NCBI GenBank assembly: GCA_039105265.1
Contig: JAPFFF010000009.1
Span: 3,534,001-3,598,000, forward strand
Source: Tritrichomonas musculus
Lineage: Eukaryota > Parabasalia > Tritrichomonadida > Tritrichomonadidae
Length of the DNA: 64,000 bases
Direction: 5' to 3'
Shown here: piece by piece, positions 20,852 through 30,716 of the stretch
Layout of the letters: every line of letters starts with the position of its first letter
Position numbering within the stretch: position 1 is the stretch's first letter
Translations under genes and position numbers: made by a program
Notes under the pieces: generated by a model
Told to the model about the DNA's origin: nothing
Database searches by the model: none
The model's input: the letters and a program-made list of their open reading frames with translations, nothing else

Positions 20852-22470
20852 TATATATCAATTGATGAAAACTTGTCTCAGCTTCTGAATTCCTTTTCCA
20901 CAACAATGTTATATAAAATATATATATTCTTTGATACTGTTTCTCAGGAAACAGTATGAATTTATTTTTTTTCCTTATTAGATCTATTATTGTTCTCATT
21001 ACTACAGCAAGTTCCATTTTATTTAAAGAGAATTTCGATTGTTTTTTAAATGTAATCCTTTTGATTTTAATTTATCTATTAATAAACAGCTACTTTTTAT
21101 ACATATGTTAATATATATAATTATATTTTTTTTTTAGACACATTTGATGATCTAATTAATTTTTAGTAGATACTCAGATAACTGTTTTCTTTAAATAAAA
21201 ATGCTTTAATTTGGGTAAAAGATGATAAATTTATCGTTCCGTAAAAATAGCAACAGAGTCAATTTTTTTTATAAAAAAACAAGATAAAAATAACAAAAAT
21301 GCAGAAAAACATAAAAATAAAAAGAATGATGGTAAAATTGTAATAGTATAAGGATTATTTTTGGTATTTTTTCACATATCTTCGAAGAATTTGCAAGTTA
21401 ACGACGTATAATTATGATTTTAAACAGATATTTGTGGCTATTTAGGGAATGCAGATGAAATAATATCATAATCATATCAATCTAGTCTTATTGTTGCTAT
21501 TTATAGCAAATATGCTCTTTTATGATGCTTGCATTTGCTTATAAGTGGTAAGGAAAGGCCGCTTTTCGATTTCTTGTTTAATCCTTCTAAAGGAAACTAT
21601 GGCTATTTATAAATAAACGGTCACCTTCGTAGCTATTTATACGGAAAAAGACATTTACCTAAAAGATTTTTAACAATATATTATTATTAATGTTATATTT
21701 TTTAATATCTCTAAATATTTATAAAAAACAAGCACTTGGAATGGGAAAATAAGAGAATTTATTAACAAGAATTAAGATTTTGGATTTGACAAAATATTTG
21801 GCCATAAAATCACCTATAACCTAATAAAATTTGACCAGTATTTGGTATTTTTATTTTGGATTCTGGATCTCGATATTTTACTTTTTTCAAAAATATCTTC
21901 TGTTTCATTCAACAATAATCTTAGTTAAGCTATATATATATATATATATATATAAAGTTTTTTAGATGAAAATGAAGTAAAGTTATTTGATCTCATTTTT
22001 TTGGTGAGGTGAATAAGAGCAAAATGGAAATATGGAAACATTTGAATCTTATAATTAACATATCATTCAATGGGACTCTAATTTTAGCCAAATTGAGTAT
22101 AAAATTGAACTTTTTAACATTTTAGCTTTACATTTTCACATCATTTTTTGTAAATACAATGTTTATGCTTAATTTATATATGCATGCTAATAATTTATAT
22201 AGTATTAAATCTTTTTATCCAGTTTTCATTTGGAAATATCAAATATTAGACTTAAATTGTTTAATGGTAGATTGTATACTTCACCTCAAAACTCGATTAA
22301 ACTAGATTTTTGACGTAAATGTATTGTCTATCTAAAACATATTAGAAGATTAGCTTCTGATATTGTTTCTATGAAAAGTTTTTATTCAATTATTTTAAAA
22401 GTGGTGATATGATATGAAGAAATTGAGAGGAAAATTGAATGGACGATTATTTTCCAATCAAATTATAAAG
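20852..22470. other. Noncoding right arm of the 7-kb element
   Basis: About 1.6 kb with no coding frame of note. It holds spaced copies of GCTATTTAT (21496, 21602, 21632, with GCTATTTAG at 21437) and a (TA)n run at 21931-21954. It may contain subterminal binding sites or the transposase 3' signals; function is not evident. Confidence 0.5.
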
Positions 22471-22584
22471 GTGATATGGGAAATATCGTTCACTAACCGG
22501 TACCCTTTTATTTTTTTTAAAAAAAGTGTATCAAAAACCTTTCAATAACCGCTAATAAACAGTCCAAAAATCTAATATATATTA

Positions 22585-23677
22585 GAGTACGCCGAAATAG
22601 CGTTTTCTTTTTTGAAAAAATTAACAAAGTCAAAAAAGCGCCATATTTTCGGTATACTATTCTTTTTGTATTTTTAATAACATTTCCAAATAAAAACTTT
22701 GTTTTTGTTGAAAAATTGGTGTTTTTTGAATATTATCATATATTTTACAATAACTAACTTTTTTTCAGAAAAAGTGGAGAATTACAAAAAACATGATATT
22801 TTCGATAAAAAAAATTTTTTAAAAAATCAAGTTTCTTCTTTTTTTAGTATTTGAGTTTATTTTGTTAGTAATATTTTTCTAAAAAAAATAAGTTTTACAA
22901 ATTTAATAATCCAATGAGGCAAACGATTTTTGTTTCTTTAGAAAAATAAATTTTCCTATTAATCCAACCAATACAGATTAATGATTTTTATGAACAATAG
23001 GCCAAAAAATTACAGGTTGGAAGTTATATTAGTTAGTTGAGGTGGCATATGATAAAAAAATTGGGGAAAAAAAGAAAATAGATTTCCCGTTCTTGAATAA
23101 TTCAATGAATTCAATTATATAAAGTTTATAATTTATTTGATATATATTTTTTAAAATCATTTTGTTAAAGCAGAATATTGATCATTCCGAAATTAAAATG
23201 ATATGTTTAAAAAATTAATGACCAATCATAAATATATTCAAAATAAACACAATATTTATTGTAAATTACATTCTTTGGTATTTTAAGTAAATAAGAATAA
23301 GAATAAGATCATTATGAGCTGAAATTATTTGACTTTTCATTCAATACTGAATTAAATAAATAAAATCGAATTTCATATAAAAAACTTGGAAAAACTATTT
23401 TTTCTAAATCACAAACATTTATTGAAAAAAATAGTTTTTTTTGAAAAACAAACTTTTCTGAAAAAATTTTTTTTTTTGAATAAAAACAATTACCTATCGA
23501 ATTTTTTAATTATTTAGAAAAACTCACGTTGAACAAAAAGGAAGAGTTATTTCATACAGTTTTATTTTTCTTTATTTAACAAGTTTGAATATAAAAAACT
23601 TATTTTCTTTGGAATAACTTATGCTTTTTCATTATTGATACTTTTTTCAAATAACAATTCACTATTTCGGCGTACTC
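22585..23677. mobile_element. Non-autonomous TIR element of 1,093 bp
   Basis: Both ends carry GAGTACGCCGAAATAG as inverted copies (22585-22600 and 23662-23677, 16/16), with TA at 22583-22584 and 23678-23679. Weaker similarity continues inward (TTTGAAAAAA). The interior is AT-rich with poly-A/T runs and no transposase. It lies 82 bp from the right end of the 7-kb element but has different ends, so it belongs to another family. Confidence 0.8.
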
Positions 23678-23679
23678 TA

Positions 23680-24918
23680 TTCAATTATTAAAAAAATTGA
23701 TAAGAAAGAAGGTATTTTAGAGAATAAACGATTTAAAAAGGTTTCTCTTAATCTTGGCCTATTATTTCTAGTTTATTGAAAATTGATAGTGAAAACTTTG
23801 CGAATATCAAAGAGCATTTTTTGAGAGCAGATAGTCTCAAAAAGTTAGAAGTAAAATGCATAAATCTCTGAATCCTTTTCACTTTTTGAGATTTTCCTCT
23901 CTCAAAAAGGAAACAATTCAAAAAATTTTTTTAAAAATGAATTTTTATTATTCTTTTTTTATCAATTTAGCCAATGCCAAAAGATATATATATATATATA
24001 TAAAGAAAAAACTTATTAATTTCACAAATATACTAGTTTAATTAATAGTATTATTTACAAATGTAATTTTTTGATGACAATTTGTAAATTGATAGTGTAA
24101 AAATTAATAAAATTTTGAGATACTTTTGATCGTTGATGGTTGAAACGTAACAAATTTTCTATTAAATTAAAATAATTTGTATAGTTACATAGAACAAAAT
24201 AAAAAAGTTAAATTAACAATACAATAGTTTTTTTTTAAAAATTTTATGATGTTTATAAATTGTTTTAGAAGAATCATTTTATGAAAATGCTTCAAGTAAA
24301 AAAAATATCTTCCCAAAATTTCCTATGAAAATTTCAATGGTTTAAAAAATATAAAATTTTTCTGAAATTCTCCAATGATGAGATAAAGAAAACCAACAAT
24401 TTACTAAACACAAGCACTTCAAATAACTTTATTGTTACAGAAATTAATTACAATTTAGTAAATGTTTTTATGAATACGATGACATATTATCGTGAAATTT
24501 CTTCATCATTTGCTATATATAATATAATAGTAAGAGTGGCAAAATAATACCACCTAATCAATATATGAGATGATGTGTTTTCATTGATTAACGTCTGAAA
24601 ATAAATGAAAATTATGAATTTCCTTCCGTTGATAAGTTCTCAAAATACTACTTTTTCATAAAACCTGTTGTTTTTGGTCTTCTTCTTTTCAATTAAAAAA
24701 AATGGTTAAAGAAATCGATTCAATGACCACAAACTATTGATTTTATTTCAGAATATTTCAATAAACATATAAAAAATTAAATATAATTATTGAATTTTAA
24801 GATAATTAGTATTGAAAAATACTATGACCAGTTTTTATTTCAAGGAAACTTCACAATATTGGATTTTGGTCATCAAATTTTTTATTAAAATCATATAAAA
24901 CTTTGTTTTCTACTCCAT
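23680..24918. other. Intergenic region between the island and rpiB
   Basis: It contains a sequence at 23716-23777 that resembles the loop and right arm of the foldback at 10383-10479, sharing ATTTAAAAAGG and TTTCTAGTTTATT. A TA microsatellite lies at 23983-24003. No gene is supported; a 61-codon frame at 23856 looks fortuitous. Confidence 0.45.
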
Positions 24919-25365
24919 ATGAAGGTTGCTTTTGCTTGCGATCATGCCGGATTTGATTACAAAGAACGTATAATTGAAGAAATCAAGAATATGGGATTCG
25001 AAGTTCTTGATTTTGGCTGCTATGGCCCTCAATCAGTTGATTATCCTGATTATGCTGAAGCTGCTGGTGTAGCAGTAATCGATGGTCGTGCTGATCGAGG
25101 AATTCTCATCTGCGGTACAGGCGTTGGTGTTTCAATTGCAGCAAATAAAGTTAAAGGAGTAAGATGCGCCCTTGTTCATGATCATTTAACTGCCCAGTTA
25201 TGCCGCCAACATAATGATGCCAATATGATATCTTTTGGTGCAAGAATTATAGGTGTTGAGGTTGCCGTTGAATGCGTCAGGACATTTTTAACTACAGATT
25301 TTATTGGCGGACGTCACCAAAGACGTCTCGACAAGGTCGCAAAGATAGAAAACAAAAATCTTTAA
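24919..25365 (+). CDS. rpiB: Ribose-5-phosphate isomerase B
   Basis: A 148-residue enzyme of the RpiB/LacAB family, full length. It interconverts ribose 5-phosphate and ribulose 5-phosphate in the pentose phosphate pathway, as a dimer or tetramer in the cytosol. Visible residues are CDHAG with Asp8-His9 near the N-terminus, DYPDYA (41-46), the catalytic Cys65 in the CGTGVG anion-hole loop, and RQHNDANM with His98 and Asn99. RpiB is the bacterial and protist form; animals and plants use the unrelated RpiA. The protist gene is commonly thought to come from bacteria. The stop codon is in a TAAA context. It is isolated, 1.2 kb from the transposon island. Identification is secure. Confidence 0.97.
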   Translation: MKVAFACDHAGFDYKERIIEEIKNMGFEVLDFGCYGPQSVDYPDYAEAAGVAVIDGRADRGILICGTGVGVSIAANKVKGVRCALVHDHLTAQLCRQHNDANMISFGARIIGVEVAVECVRTFLTTDFIGGRHQRRLDKVAKIENKNL

Positions 25366-26019
25366 ATATTATTTTTTAGTTTTCTATACATCTTTGACCA
25401 ACCTTTTTTACTTTAAATCATCTTCAAAGATGCTTACCATTAAAATGTTAAAAAAAATAACTACGAAATTAATCAAATTTTGCTTTTTTAATCAAATGTA
25501 ATAAACGAAAATTATTTAATTATTTTCTACTAGAACATTTGGTTGTAAGTTATTTATTGAACAGAAGTGATTGGGATTATTGATCATCATATATTAATAT
25601 TTTTTACAGTTATGCAGACTTTATCATTTGATTAGTAACATTGCTTTATTTTCAAAATTCAATATCATTTACCTTCATTTTCAAAAATGGAAGTCTTAGG
25701 TATGATTCTTATAACAACAGCAAAAAATAATGAATACCTAATTGAAGATTGAATAGATTGAAACATTATAGAAAGATCAATGCAAGATTAATTTATTTAG
25801 GATCAAATTCTTGTTGTAATATTTACAAAAGTATAAATCAATTGGAACATTTTGATGAATAATAAAATTTTTTAATTTTCTAATTTTCTTTTGTTGTTAA
25901 AATGGAAAGTACTTGAGAATTAATCAGTGAGTAATTCCTCTTTTTTTTTAAATTTTTAAATGGCTCCTTGAAATTGATGTTTACGTTATTTATGATTTGT
26001 GAACCAAAAAAAATTTCAA
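25366..26019. other. Intergenic region, no feature seen
   Basis: 650 bp of AT-rich spacer between rpiB and the next plus-strand gene; it should hold that gene's promoter. No repeats or RNA genes were seen. Confidence 0.5.
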
Positions 26020-29000
26020 ATGGAGGAGAAAAGAAATCTCCAAAATAGAAGCTCCGAACTGGCAGAACAATTACGATCACCTCAATCTAACAAAAGCGCA
26101 GATATTATTGATAATAAAGAAAATAACTATTCTTTGTCTAGAAAGCATATTTCATCCTCTCGTTTAAACAAATCAAATGAAAAAGAAGAAAACATAGAAA
26201 AAGAGGACTCAGCAAATCATTATCGCTCATCGCGAAGCAGGAAAGATGATTCTCTTGAAGTTTCTAATGATAGTCCAAAGAAGCATCATAGCTCAACATC
26301 GCCTCATCAAAAAAATGAATCTGATAAAAATGATGTTTTATCAGATTCAAATAATCGCTCAGCTTCCACAAACGTTTCTGATATCGATATTATTTCTGAT
26401 GCTCCTGGAGAAATCATACCAAAAAATAAACTTCTTAAAATGATACGAGAAGAACATAATAATAAAATCAAAAAAACAAAAAAGATTCTTAGGGATGCCG
26501 ATTATCGACTTATTCAATATCATTCTAATAAAAGACCAAAACACAATTCACATTCAAATTATAGCTCAAACTTAAACACAGATTCAAATAAACCAAATTT
26601 GAATTCTGTTCCAGATGATATTCAATCGTCAGAAAACCTAAACTCCAAAGAAAGATCAATAACAATAAACTTATCAAATAACCAAGAAAACAATTCTGAT
26701 AATAATAAATCACCAAAATCCAATAGATCTTTTACAAGTCTTTCATCTAAATTTAATTATGATAATTTATCACCAACACAACAACGCGCAAATAATTCTC
26801 TAGAAAATATTGCTTCTTACCAAACTTCATCTATCCATTCCAAAGAATCACCAGCATCATCTTCTGGCCATCACAGTCATCATTCAAGTAAAAGAAGACG
26901 AACGAGACCACAACTTGTTTTATCACCTGTTCATTGCAATTCATTTCTTTTAAGTTCCGCCGTTTCATTCGACAATACTGTTCAAAATCGCTCAATTAAA
27001 GTAAATAACAACGGAAGTTTATCAGCTTCTGACGATCAAAACTTTCAATTTACTCCACCATCAAAGTTAAAATCAAATAACTCCAAAGATAAAAAAGAAA
27101 TCAAAAACAAACCAAAGCCCGAAACACATTTCAGTTCAAATTTAATTGCTAATTCTTCATCAGTTGATTTAGATACAGTTAATGCAGCTCCAGAAGAACT
27201 TCCTTCCTCTTCTTCTTTTGTTACAGAACCAGCAATAAATGCTGGCAATTCACTTTTTGCTGTTGAGCGCGGAATTGAATTCCCAATTAGAGCAACTTCT
27301 CTTTCCGAAGCTTCAATGAATTTAATTACAGAGTCGTTACAATTCTCTCAAAACGAAGATTTTGATACTCTACAAAATTCTGAACTTGATGACGCATTTT
27401 CAGTCGATAATGAATCTTTAGATGCAAAAAATAGTAAAAAATCCGAAAAAAGTCAAAATCACTCCAGGAAATCAAATTCAATCACAGGTCGTAATGCTTC
27501 AAATATCTTTAGTCCAAAGTCAGAAAGTCATCATAGTTCTTCACATAAATCTAATCAGAATTCAATTAATAATATTAATATTACAAATTCATCAAATGGA
27601 CGTAATAATTCAAATATATCGAAATCAAACTCAAAATCAAGTAAAAAGTCAAATCCAATTGTTGTTGAACGAAATATTTCGGGTCTTCTTGATAATGATG
27701 ATAATCAATATTATTCAAATATTACAGGCTCTGGCTTTCTTGATGATTCAAAATCTTATACATATGAAACTATTACCGTTGAAGAGTCAGACACAAAGGA
27801 TTGGACATATATGTCAATTTATGATTATGAATATGAAGAAGATGAGTCGAAAATATCATCTAAAAATCAAAAAGAAGAAAGCAGCAAGCAATCTCTTTCA
27901 CAAGTGAGTGAACACCAGTACAGCCAAAATTCGAAATCTGACAAAAAAGAAAATGAAAGTGAAAAAAGTAGGAAAAGCAAAGACAGATCACAAAGCGATA
28001 ATCAAAGATCACAATCACAATCACTATCGCATTTAAGCGATATTAAGTTATCAAGTTCAAGTTTAATTAGATCTCAAAATGATTTGAACCAACAAGTACT
28101 TTCAGACGAGAAAGAAGCAGAAAGTGATAAAAGTAAAGATAAATCTCGAAGTGATAAACACCAATCACGATCACGATCACAATCACAGTCACATTTGAGT
28201 GAAAAAAGTGCTAATAAATCTCAAAGTGACAAACAACAAGAATCTGGAAATGAAAGAAGTGGAAGAAGTAGTGATAGGAAAAGTGTTTCTAGTAAAGCAG
28301 GCTCAACACATAGTAAGAAACAATCTTCATCCAAATCAAGTCATAAAAGAAGCAGAAGTGGAAGCGGATCAATTGACTTAAATGAATCCCCTGTAAAGGA
28401 GCGTGGAGCAGTTGTATATCTACCACCATCGCCTCGTATGAAAGAGATCAAAGAAGATCTGGAACAAGAAATTCAAAGATTACGCTCATTACCAAGACAA
28501 AATTATGACCAATCATCAGAAGAAATTTCCAGTGATATACCTAAAAACGTGTCAATGCCTCATTCTGAAAAATTTATGAAAAGTAATACAAATTCTGAAA
28601 AGAAGGAGTCTGATTTCCATTTCCAGAGTGACGATGATAATAATACTCAAAGACCAAAATCTGATGTTAAAAGCATCAAATCTCGTTCTCAAGAAAGCTT
28701 TACTCAAGTTTTCGATAGAGTCTCTGAATCAGAAGATAAAAGTAATTCATTTATTAATCGATCCTCTCATTCATCAAAGCATTCCAAGCACTCATCGAAC
28801 AATTCAAATGAAAGAGTCAACGTTTCTCATTTTTCGAAGAATTCTGATGAGGAACCAATTAACATTAGAAATATTTCTCAAATCCCTCAAGACGATGAGA
28901 GAAGAAAAGTCCCAAATCCATCAAAAGATGAAATTGTTACTCTTTCTGAGAATTATGATGAAAACTTATCATCACCACAACCTATATCTGAAAAATCATT

Positions 29001-30099
29001 TTCTATTGCTTCTTCAGAGAATGATGAAAGATTATCTTCTTCATCATCACACAAATCAGAATATAATGAAAAATTATCATCATCATCTCATAAATCAGAA
29101 AATATGAAAAAATCAACAAAATCTAAAGAAAGTAATTCATCTTCGATAAATGACGTATTTATTGAAGAAGAGGAGGAAAACAACACATCATCATCAATTA
29201 TTCATCGTAAAATTGATTTCAAAAATTATTCATCATCCGAAAAGAAACAAAAAAATAAAATTGAAGATTCATTCGAATCCAAACCTAAACCTAAACCAAA
29301 ATCACCAAACCCAAATCCATCAATCTTTCCTGCATTCAACATTCCCTCAAATTCGTCATCATCTGCTTATCGCAATTCTAGTCATTCTTTCTCTTCATTG
29401 AATCGACAAGTCCTAGGCGAAGAAGAAACCGAAGAAAGTGACATTTTATTATCAAATTCTTCGCTTTTCAACTCACCATCATATACTCCATTCAATTTAC
29501 TTCGAGTTACAATTGTAGAAGTTCAAATGCTGAATGAAATGCCAGATATTGATGTCCAATTCTTTGTCTCATCTGATCCACAAAATGTTGCTGAGACAGA
29601 ATTGTCACAATCGCAATCGAAACGACATGTTTTCAGAGAAACTTTCAACGTATTTCTAGATGATTTGAAAGAAGATGAAAAATCAATAGAATCAGTTGAT
29701 TCTTATTACAGTGACGTTTCTAAGGATGAAAATTCGTCTATTAAAAAGATCGATCAATTATTGAATGAAGGAATAATTGGTAAAATTTCAGTTCTTGTTC
29801 GTCAAAAGAGACAAGTTGTATCCAGAACAATTATTCCAATTTCAACCAAAGTTTTCCAAGTTGGGAAGAAAGTTGATCGTTGGTATCAACTTGTTCCAAA
29901 CGGTAAAATTAGAATAATCGCACGCGCAATTAATGACCAAAGTCAATATTCAAGCTTTGGAAGTATAGGAATAGGATCAAATAATAATAATTCAACAGAA
30001 GATCAAAATTTACCTGAACAAAAAAATAATGATAATGGAAGTGTTATTGATATAGATATAGATTTTGATGTTACTGCTAATAGATCAAAAAATAAATAG
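26020..30099 (+). CDS. Large Ser/Asn/Lys-rich protein with C-terminal C2-like domain
   Basis: A 1,359-residue protein from ATG 26020 (MEEKRNLQNRSSEL); the frame is open upstream but has no earlier ATG. Residues 1-1150 are low complexity, dominated by Ser, Asn, Lys, Asp and Glu. There are RS/SR-like stretches around residues 640-800 (SDKSKDKSRSDKHQSRSRSQ) and many potential phosphosites. From about residue 1157, a folded region starting NLLRVTIVEVQML and running through FFVSSDPQ, KISVLVRQKRQ, DRWYQLVPNGKIRIIARAI has the beta-strand pattern of a C2 domain. C2 domains usually bind phospholipid membranes or proteins. A likely role is a membrane or cytoskeleton-linked scaffold, but function is unknown. 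The shadow frames in this gene are a product of codon bias. Confidence 0.8.
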   Translation: MEEKRNLQNRSSELAEQLRSPQSNKSADIIDNKENNYSLSRKHISSSRLNKSNEKEENIEKEDSANHYRSSRSRKDDSLEVSNDSPKKHHSSTSPHQKNESDKNDVLSDSNNRSASTNVSDIDIISDAPGEIIPKNKLLKMIREEHNNKIKKTKKILRDADYRLIQYHSNKRPKHNSHSNYSSNLNTDSNKPNLNSVPDDIQSSENLNSKERSITINLSNNQENNSDNNKSPKSNRSFTSLSSKFNYDNLSPTQQRANNSLENIASYQTSSIHSKESPASSSGHHSHHSSKRRRTRPQLVLSPVHCNSFLLSSAVSFDNTVQNRSIKVNNNGSLSASDDQNFQFTPPSKLKSNNSKDKKEIKNKPKPETHFSSNLIANSSSVDLDTVNAAPEELPSSSSFVTEPAINAGNSLFAVERGIEFPIRATSLSEASMNLITESLQFSQNEDFDTLQNSELDDAFSVDNESLDAKNSKKSEKSQNHSRKSNSITGRNASNIFSPKSESHHSSSHKSNQNSINNINITNSSNGRNNSNISKSNSKSSKKSNPIVVERNISGLLDNDDNQYYSNITGSGFLDDSKSYTYETITVEESDTKDWTYMSIYDYEYEEDESKISSKNQKEESSKQSLSQVSEHQYSQNSKSDKKENESEKSRKSKDRSQSDNQRSQSQSLSHLSDIKLSSSSLIRSQNDLNQQVLSDEKEAESDKSKDKSRSDKHQSRSRSQSQSHLSEKSANKSQSDKQQESGNERSGRSSDRKSVSSKAGSTHSKKQSSSKSSHKRSRSGSGSIDLNESPVKERGAVVYLPPSPRMKEIKEDLEQEIQRLRSLPRQNYDQSSEEISSDIPKNVSMPHSEKFMKSNTNSEKKESDFHFQSDDDNNTQRPKSDVKSIKSRSQESFTQVFDRVSESEDKSNSFINRSSHSSKHSKHSSNNSNERVNVSHFSKNSDEEPINIRNISQIPQDDERRKVPNPSKDEIVTLSENYDENLSSPQPISEKSFSIASSENDERLSSSSSHKSEYNEKLSSSSHKSENMKKSTKSKESNSSSINDVFIEEEEENNTSSSIIHRKIDFKNYSSSEKKQKNKIEDSFESKPKPKPKSPNPNPSIFPAFNIPSNSSSSAYRNSSHSFSSLNRQVLGEEETEESDILLSNSSLFNSPSYTPFNLLRVTIVEVQMLNEMPDIDVQFFVSSDPQNVAETELSQSQSKRHVFRETFNVFLDDLKEDEKSIESVDSYYSDVSKDENSSIKKIDQLLNEGIIGKISVLVRQKRQVVSRTIIPISTKVFQVGKKVDRWYQLVPNGKIRIIARAINDQSQYSSFGSIGIGSNNNNSTEDQNLPEQKNNDNGSVIDIDIDFDVTANRSKNK

Positions 30100-30716
30100 A
30101 AATGTAAATGAACAGATCTTTTGAAGGTGAAATCAATGAATATAGCATTATTTAGGATAATATTTGTATGAAAAAAATTATTGCAGTTCTAGCAAAGCTA
30201 TTTTTATTATCATTGAAATGGTCCGAGAAGTGTATCAATATAAAGAATATGTTTAAATCAATTCTGATAGACTTTGAAAAGAAAAATATTAAAATTTGTT
30301 TTAAATCAAATGTTTTTAAAAGATTACATTATTTGTTACTTTTTTTATTGTTTATTGTTAATCATATAAGTTTAAAATCAACCTATCTTGAATTACAAAC
30401 ATTCCCTTTAAAACTCAATTTAACTGATTTATTTTTTTTAATGAAATATTGGATTTTTTTAGGAGCATTTTGGTGATAACAATATATTAATGATTCTTAA
30501 TAACGATCATTTCCAATACAATTTTATACCGCCGTTTTTTACATTTGGCTATATTTCCCAAACGATCTTTTCACGAAATATTTTACCAAGTTTATAATAT
30601 AATGAAAGAAAAACCAAATTTATACAATTTTGTAAAAGCTCATTTTTTTTAAATTATTTTTGATCGTTATGTTCAAAGTTTTTTGAAAAAGTGAGAATAA
30701 TACAGATAAAAAAAAA
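30100..30716. other. Intergenic region
   Basis: Contains two AACGAT motifs (near 30499 and 30558) upstream of the next gene. AACGAT is the core of the M3 promoter motif described in Trichomonas vaginalis; whether it acts here is untested. A 102-codon hydrophobic frame (30168-30476) is judged fortuitous. Confidence 0.35.

Larger units (their letters stand above)
15491..22500 (+). mobile_element. 7.0-kb pogo-type transposon with perfect 30-bp TIRs
   Basis: The element is bounded by inverted repeats identical at all 30 positions. Each starts CCGGTTAGTGAACGATATTT (15491-15520 and the complement of 22471-22500), with TA on both sides (15489-15490 and 22501-22502). In order it contains a 61-bp tandem array (15640-17575), a long open transposase gene (17621-20851), and about 1.6 kb of noncoding DNA before the right end. 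The intact frame, perfect ends and near-identical internal repeats point to recent insertion. Pogo, Tigger and mariner elements are usually 1-3 kb, so 7 kb is unusually large. The name is my inference from the transposase and the TA site. Confidence 0.9.

Noticed and set aside
9453-23780. Polinton, retrovirus or LTR element in the island
   Set aside because: No polymerase, integrase, capsid, protease or reverse transcriptase motif and no long terminal direct repeats were seen; all elements are plain DNA transposons.
30168-30476. 102-codon plus-strand frame with hydrophobic stretches
   Set aside because: Composition matches translated AT-rich spacer and no family motif is present. It could be a small membrane protein, but nothing supports it.
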